In this document: positions 27,142 through 36,233 of the stretch, in pieces
Layout: each line of letters begins with the position of its first letter
Position numbering within the stretch: position 1 is the first letter of the stretch
Source: Mesorhizobium sp. M1B.F.Ca.ET.045.04.1.1
GTDB lineage: Bacteria; Pseudomonadota; Alphaproteobacteria; Rhizobiales; Rhizobiaceae
NCBI RefSeq assembly: GCF_003952465.1
Contig: NZ_CP034448.1
Location: 2,008,501-2,072,500, forward strand
Length of the DNA stretch: 64,000 nucleotides
Direction: 5' to 3'
Program-made: the position numbers and the translations under genes
Notes under the pieces: model-generated
Seen by the model: the letters and a program-made list of their open reading frames with translations, nothing else
What the model was told of the DNA's origin: nothing
Database searches by the model: none

Positions 27142-28544
27142 CAGGCGACTTCCTTCTTTGCAGGCACGAAAATCGCCATCACGATGCCGAGCTTGCGCCA
27201 GACGGTGAAGGACAGCGCAGCGGCCTCGAAAACCATCGCCAGGCTTGTGGCGATCGCCGCGCCCCAGAGACCGAAGAGCGGGATCAGGACCACGTTGAGA
27301 CCGATGTTCAGGGCAAGCGTCATGGCATAGACGGCGGCGCAGATGTTCTGGTTGCCGCTCATGGTGAGCAGGCTTTCGCAGGGGCCGACGGCGCCGCGCG
27401 CGACGACGCCGAGAACCAGCAGGAAGAGCAGCGGATAGCCGGCGCTGAATTCCGGACCGAACAGCACCAGCATCGGCTCGCCAAGCGCCAGCACCAGCAG
27501 CGCCATCAAAAGCGAGGGCCAGAAGGTCCAGGAGACGGTCTCGCGGGCGAAGGCGGCGAGCCTTTCCGGCTCGCCATGGGTGAACTGCGCATAGCGCTGG
27601 GCAACGCCCGCCTTGACGGCGAAATAGACGAAATGCACCAGCGCCAGCGTCTTCACCGTAGCGAAATAGACGGCAACGTCATTGGGGTCGAGATAGGCGC
27701 CGACCATCAGCACGTCGGCATTGGTGAGCAGGAAGAAGAAACTCTCGACCAGGAAGATCGGCAGCGAGACGAGGAACCACTGGCCGAAATGCACGGCCAT
27801 CGGTCCGGCCGGAATTTTCTTGTCCATGCGCGAGGTGACGCCCACCAGCTGGCCGAGCGTCGTGACATAGGTGGCGGCAATGGATGCAAAGATCGCGGTC
27901 TTGGCATCGGGCAGGTAGTGCATGGCGAGCATTGCCGCCATGAACACCAGGATCAGCACCGGACGCACCAGGTAGGTCGGCGACAGCGCGAACAGCGCCC
28001 ATGAATTGGCGCGGGCCAGGCCCTGCAGGAGATCGCCCATCGCGATCATCGGCAGGCAGATGACACCGAGGATGAAGGGAACGACGTAGTAGCTCTCGAT
28101 CCAGGGTGAGGCGAGCCAGACGCCGAGCGCGCCTAGCCCTGCGATCACCGTCGAGGCAATAAGCACGAACAGCCGGCTCGCGAGCACGATGCCGCGCAGC
28201 TCGGCGAGCATGCCGCGCTCGCGATATTCTGGAATGAAGCGGATGACCGAGGTGTGGAAGCCGAGGCAGGCGAGATTGCCGACGATCACCATCGTCACCC
28301 AGACCAGCACGAAGATGCCGTATTCGAACGAGCCCATCCAACGCGCCATCAGCACCTGGCTGATGAAGGCGATAACGGCGCTGACGATGCGGATGGAGAA
28401 GGCGATCAGCGACATGCGGCCGGCTTCGCCGCGCTCGTCGGCGGTGAACAGCACGGCGTCGATGCGGCCAAGCAGCGGCCGCATGCGCAGCGCCCAGCGC
28501 TGCGGCAGGAACCGCCCGGCAGTCGTCGCCGCGGAAAAGCGCAC
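27141..28544 (-). CDS. lipopolysaccharide/polysaccharide flippase (Wzx/MATE-like)
   Basis: Integral membrane protein of 467 residues with about twelve to fourteen spans, of the polysaccharide-transport (PST/MVF) superfamily that moves lipid-linked oligosaccharides across the inner membrane. The GTG at 28544 has GGAG ten bases upstream; an ATG at 28484 would also keep all spans. There is no polymerase or glycosyltransferase next to it, only the coupled acyltransferase and the secreted propeller. The upstream gap holds a large family D repeat. Confidence 0.85.
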   Translation of the reverse strand: MRFSAATTAGRFLPQRWALRMRPLLGRIDAVLFTADERGEAGRMSLIAFSIRIVSAVIAFISQVLMARWMGSFEYGIFVLVWVTMVIVGNLACLGFHTSVIRFIPEYRERGMLAELRGIVLASRLFVLIASTVIAGLGALGVWLASPWIESYYVVPFILGVICLPMIAMGDLLQGLARANSWALFALSPTYLVRPVLILVFMAAMLAMHYLPDAKTAIFASIAATYVTTLGQLVGVTSRMDKKIPAGPMAVHFGQWFLVSLPIFLVESFFFLLTNADVLMVGAYLDPNDVAVYFATVKTLALVHFVYFAVKAGVAQRYAQFTHGEPERLAAFARETVSWTFWPSLLMALLVLALGEPMLVLFGPEFSAGYPLLFLLVLGVVARGAVGPCESLLTMSGNQNICAAVYAMTLALNIGLNVVLIPLFGLWGAAIATSLAMVFEAAALSFTVWRKLGIVMAIFVPAKKEVA

Positions 28545-28629
28545 CCCGAATACTCTCCGTTTTCCGCCTCTTTTTCAGCGGCCGGGTGTATTCGAAACAC
28601 ATTAAGAAACGGTTGGGTGGGAGCGCGGC

Positions 28630-28818
28630 GTCCTCCTTCTCCCCTTGCGGGAGAAGGTGTCGCTGAAGGCGACGGATGAGGGATGTTGGAAGGATCGCTG
28701 CTTTGCAGGCACAGGCGCTTGAGATCCTCAAATCTTGTGCGCCGTGCTCCCTCCAACACCCCTCATCCGTCTCGGCGCTGCGCGCCGATCCACCTTCTCC
28801 CACAAGGGGAGAAGGGAA
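28630..28818. repeat. large two-armed inverted repeat, family D, copy 2
   Basis: The left arm has the hairpin CTTCTCCCCTTGCGGGAGAA followed by GCGACGGATGAGGGATG. The right arm is its inverted counterpart: CACCCCTCATCCGTCTCGGC, then CCACCTTCTCCC paired with GGGGAGAAGGG. About 65 bases separate the arms. It occupies the 286-base gap between the flippase gene and the exported-protein gene. Confidence 0.8.
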
Positions 28819-28830
28819 ATGGCGTCTGCC

Positions 28831-29334
28831 TTACATCCCCTTCATCGCGTCGCAGGACACGTTCGGGTTCATGTCGGCGAAGGCGCCGGTCGGGTTCTGC
28901 TTCCAGGCCCATACATGCAGCTCGTAGAACGGGCCGAGGCCGTAGCGGTTGGGCGCGGTGTTGAAGTTGAACAGATGGCCTTCGAGCGAGGCCGGCCCCT
29001 TCGAGGTGATGTACTCGACGGCCACCAGCTTCAGCGTGCCGTCGGCCATTGGTTCGTACATCACCGCCTCGGGCTTGGCGACGTCGACGGCGTCATCCTT
29101 CAGATAGTCGGCATTGACGTAGTGGATGCCCATGGCGCCGCCGGTGAGGCCGCTGGCACAAGGGATCGGCGCATAGCCTTCGGCTTTCGCCACCGCGACA
29201 TCCTCGAAGCGGCTGTCGGCCGCCAGCACCTTTTCGGCGAGCGGATTGACGGTTTCGGCCCTGACGGCGCCGGTTGTGAGGATGGCCAGGACCGACGCGG
29301 CGACCAGGCACCTATTACAATTGTGAATGCTCAT
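28831..29334 (-). CDS. exported protein of unknown function
   Basis: 167 residues with a signal peptide (hydrophobic about 10-25, cut near ...VRA|ET). The start at 29334 has GGAGA six bases before it. The mature part has two cysteines that could pair (in IPCASG and VSCDAM) and a block YITSKGPASLEGHLFNFNT and GPFYELHVWAWKQNPTGAF that looks like a small globular domain. I recall similar uncharacterised periplasmic proteins in Rhizobiales but no function. It is followed by a family D repeat and preceded by a RIME-like element. Confidence 0.7.
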   Translation of the reverse strand: MSIHNCNRCLVAASVLAILTTGAVRAETVNPLAEKVLAADSRFEDVAVAKAEGYAPIPCASGLTGGAMGIHYVNADYLKDDAVDVAKPEAVMYEPMADGTLKLVAVEYITSKGPASLEGHLFNFNTAPNRYGLGPFYELHVWAWKQNPTGAFADMNPNVSCDAMKGM

Positions 29335-29434
29335 TTTTCTCTCCAATTCAGTTGAGGCGCGCAAGGCAGAACCGGCCCTGTTGAGGGTCGGCCCTGGAAT
29401 GCCTGCGACGCCTGTAATTGCTGGCGGAACCGCC

Positions 29435-29539
29435 TAAAGCGCGTCGCGCAGAAATGGATTCGGGCGACGCGCTTTAGTCTTTGTATTGATGCACGTCGTT
29501 CTCCCAAAACCGCTGCGCGCTTTTGGGCGACATGCATCA
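29435..29539. repeat. RIME-like double palindrome, family B, copy 1
   Basis: First palindrome: CTAAAGCGCGTCGC (29435-29448) with GCGACGCGCTTTAG (29465-29478). Second: GATGCACGTCGTTCTCCCAAA facing TTTTGGGCGACATGCATC (29522-29539). The two-palindrome design is that of Rhizobium-specific intergenic mosaic elements. Copies 2 and 3 are at 30.2 and 57.8 kb. Confidence 0.85.
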
Positions 29540-29556
29540 GGTCCGCCGGTCAAAAA

Positions 29557-29766
29557 TCAGCGGTGATGCCACCAATATTCCCAGTATTCGCGCGGCATCT
29601 CGCGCTCCTCGAGGCCGATGTCGCGTCTCAGATAGTCGTCCCGCGGGGGCATCCCGCGGCGCCGGTTTCGCAAGGGCGAAAGCAGCGCCGACACGGCCCG
29701 CCGGATGACGCCGCGCCGTGGCGCGAAGATATCCGCCGGGGCGGATACTCCCTCGCTGTCCGGCAC
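29557..29766 (-). CDS. short DUF1127-like protein
   Basis: About 69 residues if it starts at the GTG at 29766; the open frame runs further up, but there it overlaps the end of the DUF4242 gene in another frame and loses any sensible character. The C-terminal half, RNRRRG then DDYLRRDIGLEER, keeps the basic stretch and the D-x-x-LRDIGL core of DUF1127 (YjiS-like) proteins, some of which regulate RNA turnover or phosphate and carbon metabolism in Agrobacterium. It ends in an unusual aromatic tail, EYWEYWWHHR. No strong SD is seen, so expression is unproven. Confidence 0.45.
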   Translation of the reverse strand: MPDSEGVSAPADIFAPRRGVIRRAVSALLSPLRNRRRGMPPRDDYLRRDIGLEEREMPREYWEYWWHHR

Positions 29767-29830
29767 GACATCAGGTCCGCCATCGGCGGGGACGATCTGA
29801 AGCGCATCGTTGCGTCCCTCGGCTGTTCGA

Positions 29831-30103
29831 TCAGCGATAAAAGTAGGGGTCGAGGACCCGCACCTCCGTGATCTTGTCGACGGGAAGCGAATTCTTCTGC
29901 GCCGTGCTGCGGATCGCTTCGGGCGAGGGAGCGTCATAGATGCAGAAGCTCTTGCCCTTGTCGGGGGAGACGAAGGACTGCACCCAGGTCACGCCCTTCT
30001 CGGCGTTGCGGGCGATGACGCCGCCCATGGCGGTCGCGCCGGCATCGTTCATCGGCACGTTGAGGCCGTCGGGAAATGTGCGTTCAACCAGATAGCGAGG
30101 CAT
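29831..30103 (-). CDS. DUF4242 (SCO4226-like) small protein
   Basis: 90 residues, begins with an AAAGGA ribosome site about ten bases upstream. The sequence MPRYLVERTFPDG, then VTWVQSFVSPDKGKSFCIYDAP and EAIRSTAQKNSLPVDKITEV is typical of DUF4242, a ferredoxin-like alpha/beta fold; the Streptomyces member SCO4226 binds nickel. It diverges from the LuxR-type regulator gene across a 333-base region with tandem repeats, suggesting that the regulator controls it. The whole 30 kb neighbourhood gives no other clue to function. Confidence 0.82.
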   Translation of the reverse strand: MPRYLVERTFPDGLNVPMNDAGATAMGGVIARNAEKGVTWVQSFVSPDKGKSFCIYDAPSPEAIRSTAQKNSLPVDKITEVRVLDPYFYR

Positions 30104-30154
30104 GATTGGTTTTCCTTTGACGATTGAATCACGCTCGATCAGAGCGCGGCTGGA

Positions 30155-30245
30155 CTAAAGCGCGTCGGGCGACGCGCTTTAGGTCTTTGTTTTGATGCAT
30201 GTCGTTCTCCCAAAACCGCTGCGCACTTTTGGGCGACATGCATTG
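30155..30245. repeat. RIME-like double palindrome, family B, copy 2
   Basis: Nearly the same as copy 1 and in the same orientation: CTAAAGCGCGTC with GACGCGCTTTAG, then TGATGCATGTCGTTCTCCC facing GGGCGACATGCATTGA. The first palindrome is shortened by about 16 bases in its loop relative to copy 1. It lies in the divergent promoter region of the DUF4242 gene. Confidence 0.85.
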
Positions 30246-30436
30246 AAACCACGCTCGGAAAGGCCGCGCATCGGAACCTTTCCCCATATTGGGCGGGACG
30301 ATTCCCCATGTTAGAAGCGTTAATTGTGGAGAACCGCACCAAAATGTGTGGAAGGTCACATTGTGGCGCGCTCATCCGGACTATCGGAGGCGGCACCCGC
30401 CGCGGTGAAATCCTGACTTTGCGTGAGAGAACGAGA
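30246..30436. other. divergent control region, DUF4242 / LuxR-type regulator
   Basis: No gene is seen between the family B repeat and the regulator start at 30437. The stretch is less G+C-rich than its surroundings around 30280-30350 and carries the tandem TTCCCCAT repeats listed separately. An upstream in-frame start of the regulator at 30308 (43 extra codons) is possible but lacks a ribosome site. Confidence 0.55.
30280..30312. promoter_or_regulatory. candidate operator: direct repeat with 22-bp period
   Basis: TTCCCCATATT (30280-30290) and TTCCCCATGTT (30302-30312) match at 10 of 11 bases and start 22 bp apart, two helical turns, so both face the same side of the DNA. Large LuxR-type ATPase regulators such as MalT bind direct repeats, and this pair lies between the regulator gene and its divergent neighbour. 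Confidence 0.45.
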
Positions 30437-33022
30437 ATGCTTCTGGAACGGCAGACGCAGCTGCGGCAACTGGAAGCCCTCCTGGCGGAGGCAATGCAAG
30501 GCCGCGGCCGCGTCGCGGCGTTGTCGGGCGAGGCCGGCGCCGGCAAGACGGCGCTGGTCGAGGCTTTGGTGGATCGTGTGGGACAAAGTGTGACCCTGCT
30601 CCGCAGCGCCTGCGAGGACCTATCGATCCCTGATCCGCTGGGGCCGCTCTATGACCTCGCCCGCGAGGCGCAATGGGAACTGCCGCGCGCGATCGACGAC
30701 CGGCAGGGACAGAGGCTGCCGCTGTTTTCCGATGCGCTCGACGTCTTCGAGGCGAAAGGCCCGAGCCTGCTGATCATCGAGGACCTGCATTGGGCGGATG
30801 ACGCGACGCTCGATTTCGTTCGCTTCCTCGGTCGTCGTATTGCGAACTCGCACATCCTGCTTCTGGTCACGGCGCGCACCGATCGCAGCGAGGGTCAGAT
30901 GCGCGTACGCCGGGCATTGGGCGAGATCCCGGCCGGCAATGTCGTGCGTATCGAGGTGCCGCTGCTCAGCGAAGCCGCCGTGCTGTCGCTGGCCGAGATA
31001 GCCGGCCGCGACGGCGGCGCCATCTACCGGGCCACCGCCGGCAATGCCTTCTTCGTCACGGAGCTGCTCGCCGGCGAAAGCGACAGCGCGCTGCCGGCCA
31101 GCGTGCGCGACGCGGTGCTGGCGCGGGCGGAGCGGCTGTCGCCCGGCGCCCGCTCGATGCTCGACGCGGTATCCGTGTTTCCGCGCCGCGCCGACGGCTG
31201 GGCGCTGCAGGGCCTGTGCGGGATCGCCGCCGCCGGTCAGCTCGCCGAATGCATCAGCCAAGGTCTGCTCGAGGATTTCGGCGACGGCTACGCCTTCAGG
31301 CATGAGATCGCTCGCCGGGCCATCGAGACGGCTCTGACACCGAGCCGACGGCGCGAGTTCAACCAGCGCGCGCTGGCGGCGCTGCGGGAAAACCCGGATG
31401 TGGCCACCGCAAGGCTGGTGCATCATGCGGTTGAGGCGCAGGACCTGGAGGCGGTGCGCCAGCTCGCGCCGCTCGCCGCGCGCGAGGCTTCCCGCGTCGG
31501 CGCGCATCGCGATGCCGCCGGCCACTACGAGGTCGCCCTGCGATATTGCGACGGCCTGCCGATGGAAAGCCAGGCGGCACTGCATGAAGGCCATGCCTTC
31601 GAATGCCACCTCATCGGCCGCGTCGACGCGGCCATGGAGGCGCAAGGCGAGGCGCGCCGGCTGCGGCAGGCGCTGGGAGACAGGCTGAAGGAAGGCGACA
31701 GCCTCAGATGCCTGTCGCGCTTCGCCTACCTGCTCGGCGACCGCGCGGCGGCGGACCGGTTCGGGGCGCAGGCCGTCGAGCTTCTGGAGACGGCGCCCGA
31801 CAGTCCCGAGCTTGCCATGGCTTACTCGAACCTCTCCCAGCTGGCGATGCTGGCCGAAAGGCTCGACGAGACGATTTCGCTTGGAGCCAAGGCGGTCGAG
31901 TTGGCCGAGCGGCTGAACCGGCCGGACATTCTCTGTCACGCGCTCAACAATGTCGGCGCCGCCGGGCAATGGCTGGATTTCGCCAAAGGGCGACGCGATC
32001 TCGCCCGCAGCCTTGGATTAGCCCTCGCGGGGAATTTCCAGGAGCATGCGGCGCGCGCCTTCACCAATTGCGCCTGCGTCGAGATGAACAGGCTCAACCT
32101 CAACGAGGCGGAAGCCCTTCTGGACCGCGGCGTCGCCTATTGCGTCGAGAACGATCTCGCGACCTGGTGCGATTACATGCGCGGCGTGCAGGCGCAATTG
32201 CTGCTGCGGCGCGGCCTGTGGAACGACGCGGCCGCGGTGGCGCATGACGTCATCGACGACGAGGCAACCACCGCGCTTGTCCGCTATCCCTCGCTGGTGG
32301 CGCTGGCGAAACTGCGCATCCGGCGCGGCGATCCGTCGGCCGAGCCGGTGCTGGACGAGATGAGGCGGTTCCTGGACAAGGGGATGGAGCTGCAACGGCT
32401 GGTGCCTTATGCGGCGGTGATGGCCGAGCTCGCATGGCTTGGACAGGGCGACAGAGCCGAGGCGCTGCGCCTTATCGGTCTTGCCGAAGACCTGTCGCCG
32501 ACGCGGGCGGTGTTCGGCGAGCTGGCGACCTGGCGGCAGCTGCTGTCGCCTGAGAGCGATCCCGGCGACACCCGCGGCATGACTGAGCCGCATCGCCTTC
32601 TGCTTGCCGGCGATTGGCGCGGCGCCGCGGCATTCTGGGCCGGGATGGATGCCCCCTTCGAGCGCGCGCTCGCCTTGCTGCAAGGCGACGAGGCGGCGCT
32701 GCGCGAGGCGCTCGGTATTTTCGAAGGGCTTGGCGCAAGGCCGGTGGCGCAGCGTGTGCGCGGCATGATGCGGCAGAGCGGCGTCATTCATATCGCGCGG
32801 GGACCAAGGCAGGCGACGCGCGCCAATGGCGCCGGCCTCACCCAGCGCCAGATGGAAGTGCTGCAGCTGATCGAGCGCGGCTTCTCCAACAAGAAGATCG
32901 CCGCGCAGCTGACCATCTCGCCGAAGACGGTCGATCACCATGTTTCGGCGGTGCTGGAGAAACTGGAAGCCGTCTCGCGCGGCGAGGCGACGGCCGCCGC
33001 GCGGGCGTCAGGGTTGTTGTGA
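30437..33022 (+). CDS. LuxR-family ATPase transcriptional regulator (LAL type)
   Basis: Large signal-transducing ATPase of 861 residues. The start at 30437 (MLLERQTQL) has GAGAGAACGAG just before it and matches the usual N-terminus. A STAND/AAA-type NTPase domain has Walker A GEAGAGKT (31-38) and Walker B LLIIEDLHWADD; TPR-like helical repeats fill roughly residues 330-780; and a LuxR helix-turn-helix ends the protein (LTQRQMEVLQLIERGFSNKKIAAQLTISPKTVDHHV, described here as about 800-861). Likely an inducer-gated activator of the divergent DUF4242 gene. The inducer is unknown. Confidence 0.9.
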   Translation: MLLERQTQLRQLEALLAEAMQGRGRVAALSGEAGAGKTALVEALVDRVGQSVTLLRSACEDLSIPDPLGPLYDLAREAQWELPRAIDDRQGQRLPLFSDALDVFEAKGPSLLIIEDLHWADDATLDFVRFLGRRIANSHILLLVTARTDRSEGQMRVRRALGEIPAGNVVRIEVPLLSEAAVLSLAEIAGRDGGAIYRATAGNAFFVTELLAGESDSALPASVRDAVLARAERLSPGARSMLDAVSVFPRRADGWALQGLCGIAAAGQLAECISQGLLEDFGDGYAFRHEIARRAIETALTPSRRREFNQRALAALRENPDVATARLVHHAVEAQDLEAVRQLAPLAAREASRVGAHRDAAGHYEVALRYCDGLPMESQAALHEGHAFECHLIGRVDAAMEAQGEARRLRQALGDRLKEGDSLRCLSRFAYLLGDRAAADRFGAQAVELLETAPDSPELAMAYSNLSQLAMLAERLDETISLGAKAVELAERLNRPDILCHALNNVGAAGQWLDFAKGRRDLARSLGLALAGNFQEHAARAFTNCACVEMNRLNLNEAEALLDRGVAYCVENDLATWCDYMRGVQAQLLLRRGLWNDAAAVAHDVIDDEATTALVRYPSLVALAKLRIRRGDPSAEPVLDEMRRFLDKGMELQRLVPYAAVMAELAWLGQGDRAEALRLIGLAEDLSPTRAVFGELATWRQLLSPESDPGDTRGMTEPHRLLLAGDWRGAAAFWAGMDAPFERALALLQGDEAALREALGIFEGLGARPVAQRVRGMMRQSGVIHIARGPRQATRANGAGLTQRQMEVLQLIERGFSNKKIAAQLTISPKTVDHHVSAVLEKLEAVSRGEATAAARASGLL

Positions 33023-33055
33023 GGTTTCGAGAGAGCGAACTCGAAGGTTGGTGCC

Positions 33056-33222
33056 AGGCACCCCCCTCTGCCCTGCCGGGCATCTTCCCTCAAGGGGGAG
33101 ATCGGACGTTACTTCGGTTTTTGCCAATCGCTGACGTTGATGATTGGGCGCCGTCGGCGAAACCGCTAATCTCCCCCCTTGAGGGGGAGATGGCCGGCAG
33201 GCCAGAGGGGGGTGCTGTCCCG
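33056..33222. repeat. large two-armed inverted repeat, family D, copy 3
   Basis: Left arm: GCACCCCCCTCTGCCCTGCC, then CATCTTCCCTCAAGGGGGAGA. Right arm: AATCTCCCCCCTTGAGGGG, then GGCCGGCAGGCCAGAGGGGG and GTGC. The arms are inverted complements about 60 bases apart, and each has its own CTCAAGGGGGAG-type hairpin. It lies between the LuxR-type regulator and secA, whose 3' ends converge, so it may end both transcripts. Confidence 0.8.
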
Positions 33223-33236
33223 CCGACCTATCAAAA

Positions 33237-35969
33237 TCAAGCAAATGCGCCGTGGCAGTGCTTGTACTTTTTGCCCGAACCGCAGGGACAGGCCTCGTTG
33301 CGGCCGACCTTGCCCCAGGTCGCCGGGTTCTTCGGATCGCGATTTTCCGGCGCAACGATGGCGTTGGATTCCTGGCGGACCAGAAGTGCGGTCTCGCCGC
33401 CCTGGAAATCGTCCTCGCCGGTGGTGCCGTCGAGATGGCTGCCGAACATGTCGGGCGCTTCCGGCGGCGGCGCTTCCGCCGCCTGGCGGACCAGCTCGAC
33501 GCGCATCAGCTGCGCGGTGACGGCCTGGCGCAGATTGCCGAGCATGCCCTGGAACAGCTCGAACGCCTCGCCCTTGTACTCCTGCAGCGGGTCGCGCTGG
33601 GCATAGCCGCGGAAGCCGACGACCGAGCGCAAGTGGTCGAGGTTGACGATGTGCTCGCGCCACAAATGGTCAAGCGTCTGCAGCACCACCGAGCGCTCGA
33701 CATAGCTCATCACATCGGGGCCGAAGCGCTCGGCGCGCTCCTTGGCGGCGGCATCCGCAGCGGCCGAAATGCGCTCGCGGATGTCGTCCTCGGCGATGCC
33801 TTCTTCCTTGACCCACTCCTCGACCGGCAGGTCGAGGTTGAGGTACTGCGCCACTTCTTCCTTGAGGCCGGCGACGTTCCACTGCTCGGCATAGGCGTTT
33901 TCGGGAATGTTCTTGGCGACGATTTCCTCAATGACGCCCTCGCGCATCTCGGTGACCGTCTCGGACAGTCCTTCGCCGTCCATCAGCTCGATGCGCTGCT
34001 CGAACACCACCTTGCGCTGGTCGTTCGAGACGTCGTCATATTTCAGAAGGTTCTTGCGGATGTCGAAGTTGCGCGCCTCGACCTTCTTCTGCGCCTTCTC
34101 AAGCGCCTTGTTGATCCAGGGATGGATGATCGCCTCGTCTTCCTTGAGGCCGAGCTTCTGCAGCATGCCGTCCATGCGCTCGGAGCCGAAGATGCGCATC
34201 AGGTCGTCCTGCAGCGACAGGAAGAATTTCGAGCGGCCGGGGTCACCCTGGCGGCCGGAACGACCGCGGAGCTGGTTGTCGATGCGGCGCGATTCATGGC
34301 GCTCGGTGGCCAAAACGTAGAGGCCGCCGGCGGCCAGCGCCTTTTCCTTCAGTTGCGCGATGTCGTCGCGGATCTGCTTTTCGCGGGCCTCGCGCTCCGG
34401 TCCGGGCGGAACCTCCGCAAGCTCCTCGGCGATGCGCATGTCGGCATTGCCGCCGAGCTGAATGTCGGTGCCGCGGCCAGCCATGTTGGTGGCGATGGTG
34501 ATGGCACCGGGCTTGCCGGCCTGGGCGACGATGGACGCCTCGCGCTCGTGGTGGCGGGCGTTGAGGACCTCGAAGTTCTTGAAGCCATCCTTGCGCAGAC
34601 GCTCGGCCAACTGCTCGGATTTCTCGATCGAGGTGGTGCCGACCAGGATCGGCTGGCCCTTGTCGCGCGCTTCCTTGATTTCCTTGACGATCGCCTTGTA
34701 TTTTTCATCGACCGTCCGATAGACCTCGTCGTCCTCATCCTTGCGCACGACCGGCAGGTTGGTCGGGATCTCGGTGACTTCGAGATTGTAGATGTTGGCA
34801 AATTCCTCGGCCTCGGTCAGCGCCGTGCCGGTCATACCCGCGAGCTTCTTGTAGAGGCGGAAATAGTTCTGGAAGGTGACGGAGGCGAGCGTCTGGTTCT
34901 CCGGCTGGATCTGCACGTGCTCCTTGGCCTCGAGCGCCTGGTGCAGGCCTTCCGAATAGCGACGGCCGGGCATCATGCGGCCGGTGAACTCGTCGATGAT
35001 GACGATCTCGCCGTTGCGCACGATGTAATCCCTGTCCTTCTGGAACAGGAGGTGCGCCTTGAGCGCGTTGTTGACGTGGTGGACGATGGCGACGTTCTCG
35101 ACGTCGTAGAGCGACTCGCCCTTCAAAAGGCCGGCGTCGCGCAGCATGTTTTCCAGCTTCTCGGTGCCGTCCTCGGTGAAGATCGTGGTCTTCTGCTTCT
35201 CGTCGACCTCGTAGTCGGCCGGGCCGAGTTTCAGCATGTAGGTGTCGATGGTGTTGTACATTTCCGAGCGGTCCTCGAGCGGACCGGAAATGATCAGCGG
35301 CGTGCGCGCCTCGTCGACCAGGATGGAATCGACCTCGTCGACGATGGCGTAGGCATGGCCGCGCTGCACCATCTGCGAGCGCTCGTATTTCATGTTGTCG
35401 CGCAGATAGTCGAAGCCGAGCTCGTTGTTGGTTGCGTAGGTGACGTCGCAGGCGTAGGCCTCGCGGCGCTCGTCGTCGGAGAGGCCGTGGACGATGATGC
35501 CGACGGTCAGGCCGAGGAATTTGTAGACGCGGCCCATCCATTCGGCGTCGCGCTTGGCGAGATAGTCGTTGACGGTCACGACATGAACGCCCTTGGCGGC
35601 GAGCGCATTGAGATAGACCGGCAAGGTGGCGACCAGCGTCTTGCCCTCGCCGGTGCGCATCTCGGCGATGCCGCCATTGTGCAGCACCATGCCGCCGATC
35701 AATTGCACGTCAAAAGGACGCATGCCCAAAACGCGGCGGGCCGCCTCGCGCACGGTGGCGAAGGCCGGTATCAAAAGATCGTCGAGCGAGGCGCCGTTGG
35801 CGAGATCCTGGCGGAATTTTTCGGTGCGGCCGGCCAGCTCGGCATCCGAGAACGCCCGCATCTCGTTTTCCATGGCGTTGATGGCCTCGACACGGGGCCG
35901 GGTCGACTTGACGCGGCGATCGTTGGAGGAGCCGAAAACCTTACGGGCGAGACCGCCGAGACTGACCAT
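33237..35969 (-). CDS. secA: preprotein translocase ATPase SecA
   Basis: Motor of the Sec export pathway, 910 residues, the normal alphaproteobacterial length. Walker A RTGEGKT (105-111), the DEAD-like [20 protein letters not shown] region and the second nucleotide fold (GTDIQLGGN) are intact. The last residues form the zinc/SecB-binding tail with Cys894, Cys896, Cys905 and His906. The N-terminus [18 protein letters not shown] is usual. It diverges from a parvulin gene; both act in protein export. Confidence 0.97.
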   Translation of the reverse strand: MVSLGGLARKVFGSSNDRRVKSTRPRVEAINAMENEMRAFSDAELAGRTEKFRQDLANGASLDDLLIPAFATVREAARRVLGMRPFDVQLIGGMVLHNGGIAEMRTGEGKTLVATLPVYLNALAAKGVHVVTVNDYLAKRDAEWMGRVYKFLGLTVGIIVHGLSDDERREAYACDVTYATNNELGFDYLRDNMKYERSQMVQRGHAYAIVDEVDSILVDEARTPLIISGPLEDRSEMYNTIDTYMLKLGPADYEVDEKQKTTIFTEDGTEKLENMLRDAGLLKGESLYDVENVAIVHHVNNALKAHLLFQKDRDYIVRNGEIVIIDEFTGRMMPGRRYSEGLHQALEAKEHVQIQPENQTLASVTFQNYFRLYKKLAGMTGTALTEAEEFANIYNLEVTEIPTNLPVVRKDEDDEVYRTVDEKYKAIVKEIKEARDKGQPILVGTTSIEKSEQLAERLRKDGFKNFEVLNARHHEREASIVAQAGKPGAITIATNMAGRGTDIQLGGNADMRIAEELAEVPPGPEREAREKQIRDDIAQLKEKALAAGGLYVLATERHESRRIDNQLRGRSGRQGDPGRSKFFLSLQDDLMRIFGSERMDGMLQKLGLKEDEAIIHPWINKALEKAQKKVEARNFDIRKNLLKYDDVSNDQRKVVFEQRIELMDGEGLSETVTEMREGVIEEIVAKNIPENAYAEQWNVAGLKEEVAQYLNLDLPVEEWVKEEGIAEDDIRERISAAADAAAKERAERFGPDVMSYVERSVVLQTLDHLWREHIVNLDHLRSVVGFRGYAQRDPLQEYKGEAFELFQGMLGNLRQAVTAQLMRVELVRQAAEAPPPEAPDMFGSHLDGTTGEDDFQGGETALLVRQESNAIVAPENRDPKNPATWGKVGRNEACPCGSGKKYKHCHGAFA

Positions 35970-36233
35970 CCAATGGCCCTTTCGATAGCAATTTTAGCCG
36001 TTTGCGACGGGCGCCTGGCGGGCCCATCAAATCCGCGTGAATGCGGACAAACGCAAATAGCGCCCGGAAAACGGTTCTGGACGCCAAGTCGTTGGACAGA
36101 TAAGAGGGGGCTCAACTGATGTCAACGCCGCGTTAGCCCCATGGGCAGCGCCAAATTCCGCCACAATCCGACTGATCTGGAACCTTTCCGCTCAAGCGAT
36201 CCTTATTGGCAATCCCCATTGGAGTTTATCTTG

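Noticed and set aside
29767..29937. Longer N-terminus for the DUF1127-like protein (start at 29937)
   Set aside because: It overlaps the DUF4242 gene in another frame, and the extra part is an Arg/Ser-rich shadow sequence.
22847..33222. Family D repeats as CRISPR or insertion-sequence ends
   Set aside because: There is no regular repeat-spacer array, no cas gene and no transposase nearby; the arms are too divergent for recent insertion-sequence ends.
33252..36119. A plus-strand open frame of 955 codons opposite secA
   Set aside because: Same high-GC shadow effect; secA on the minus strand is unmistakable.
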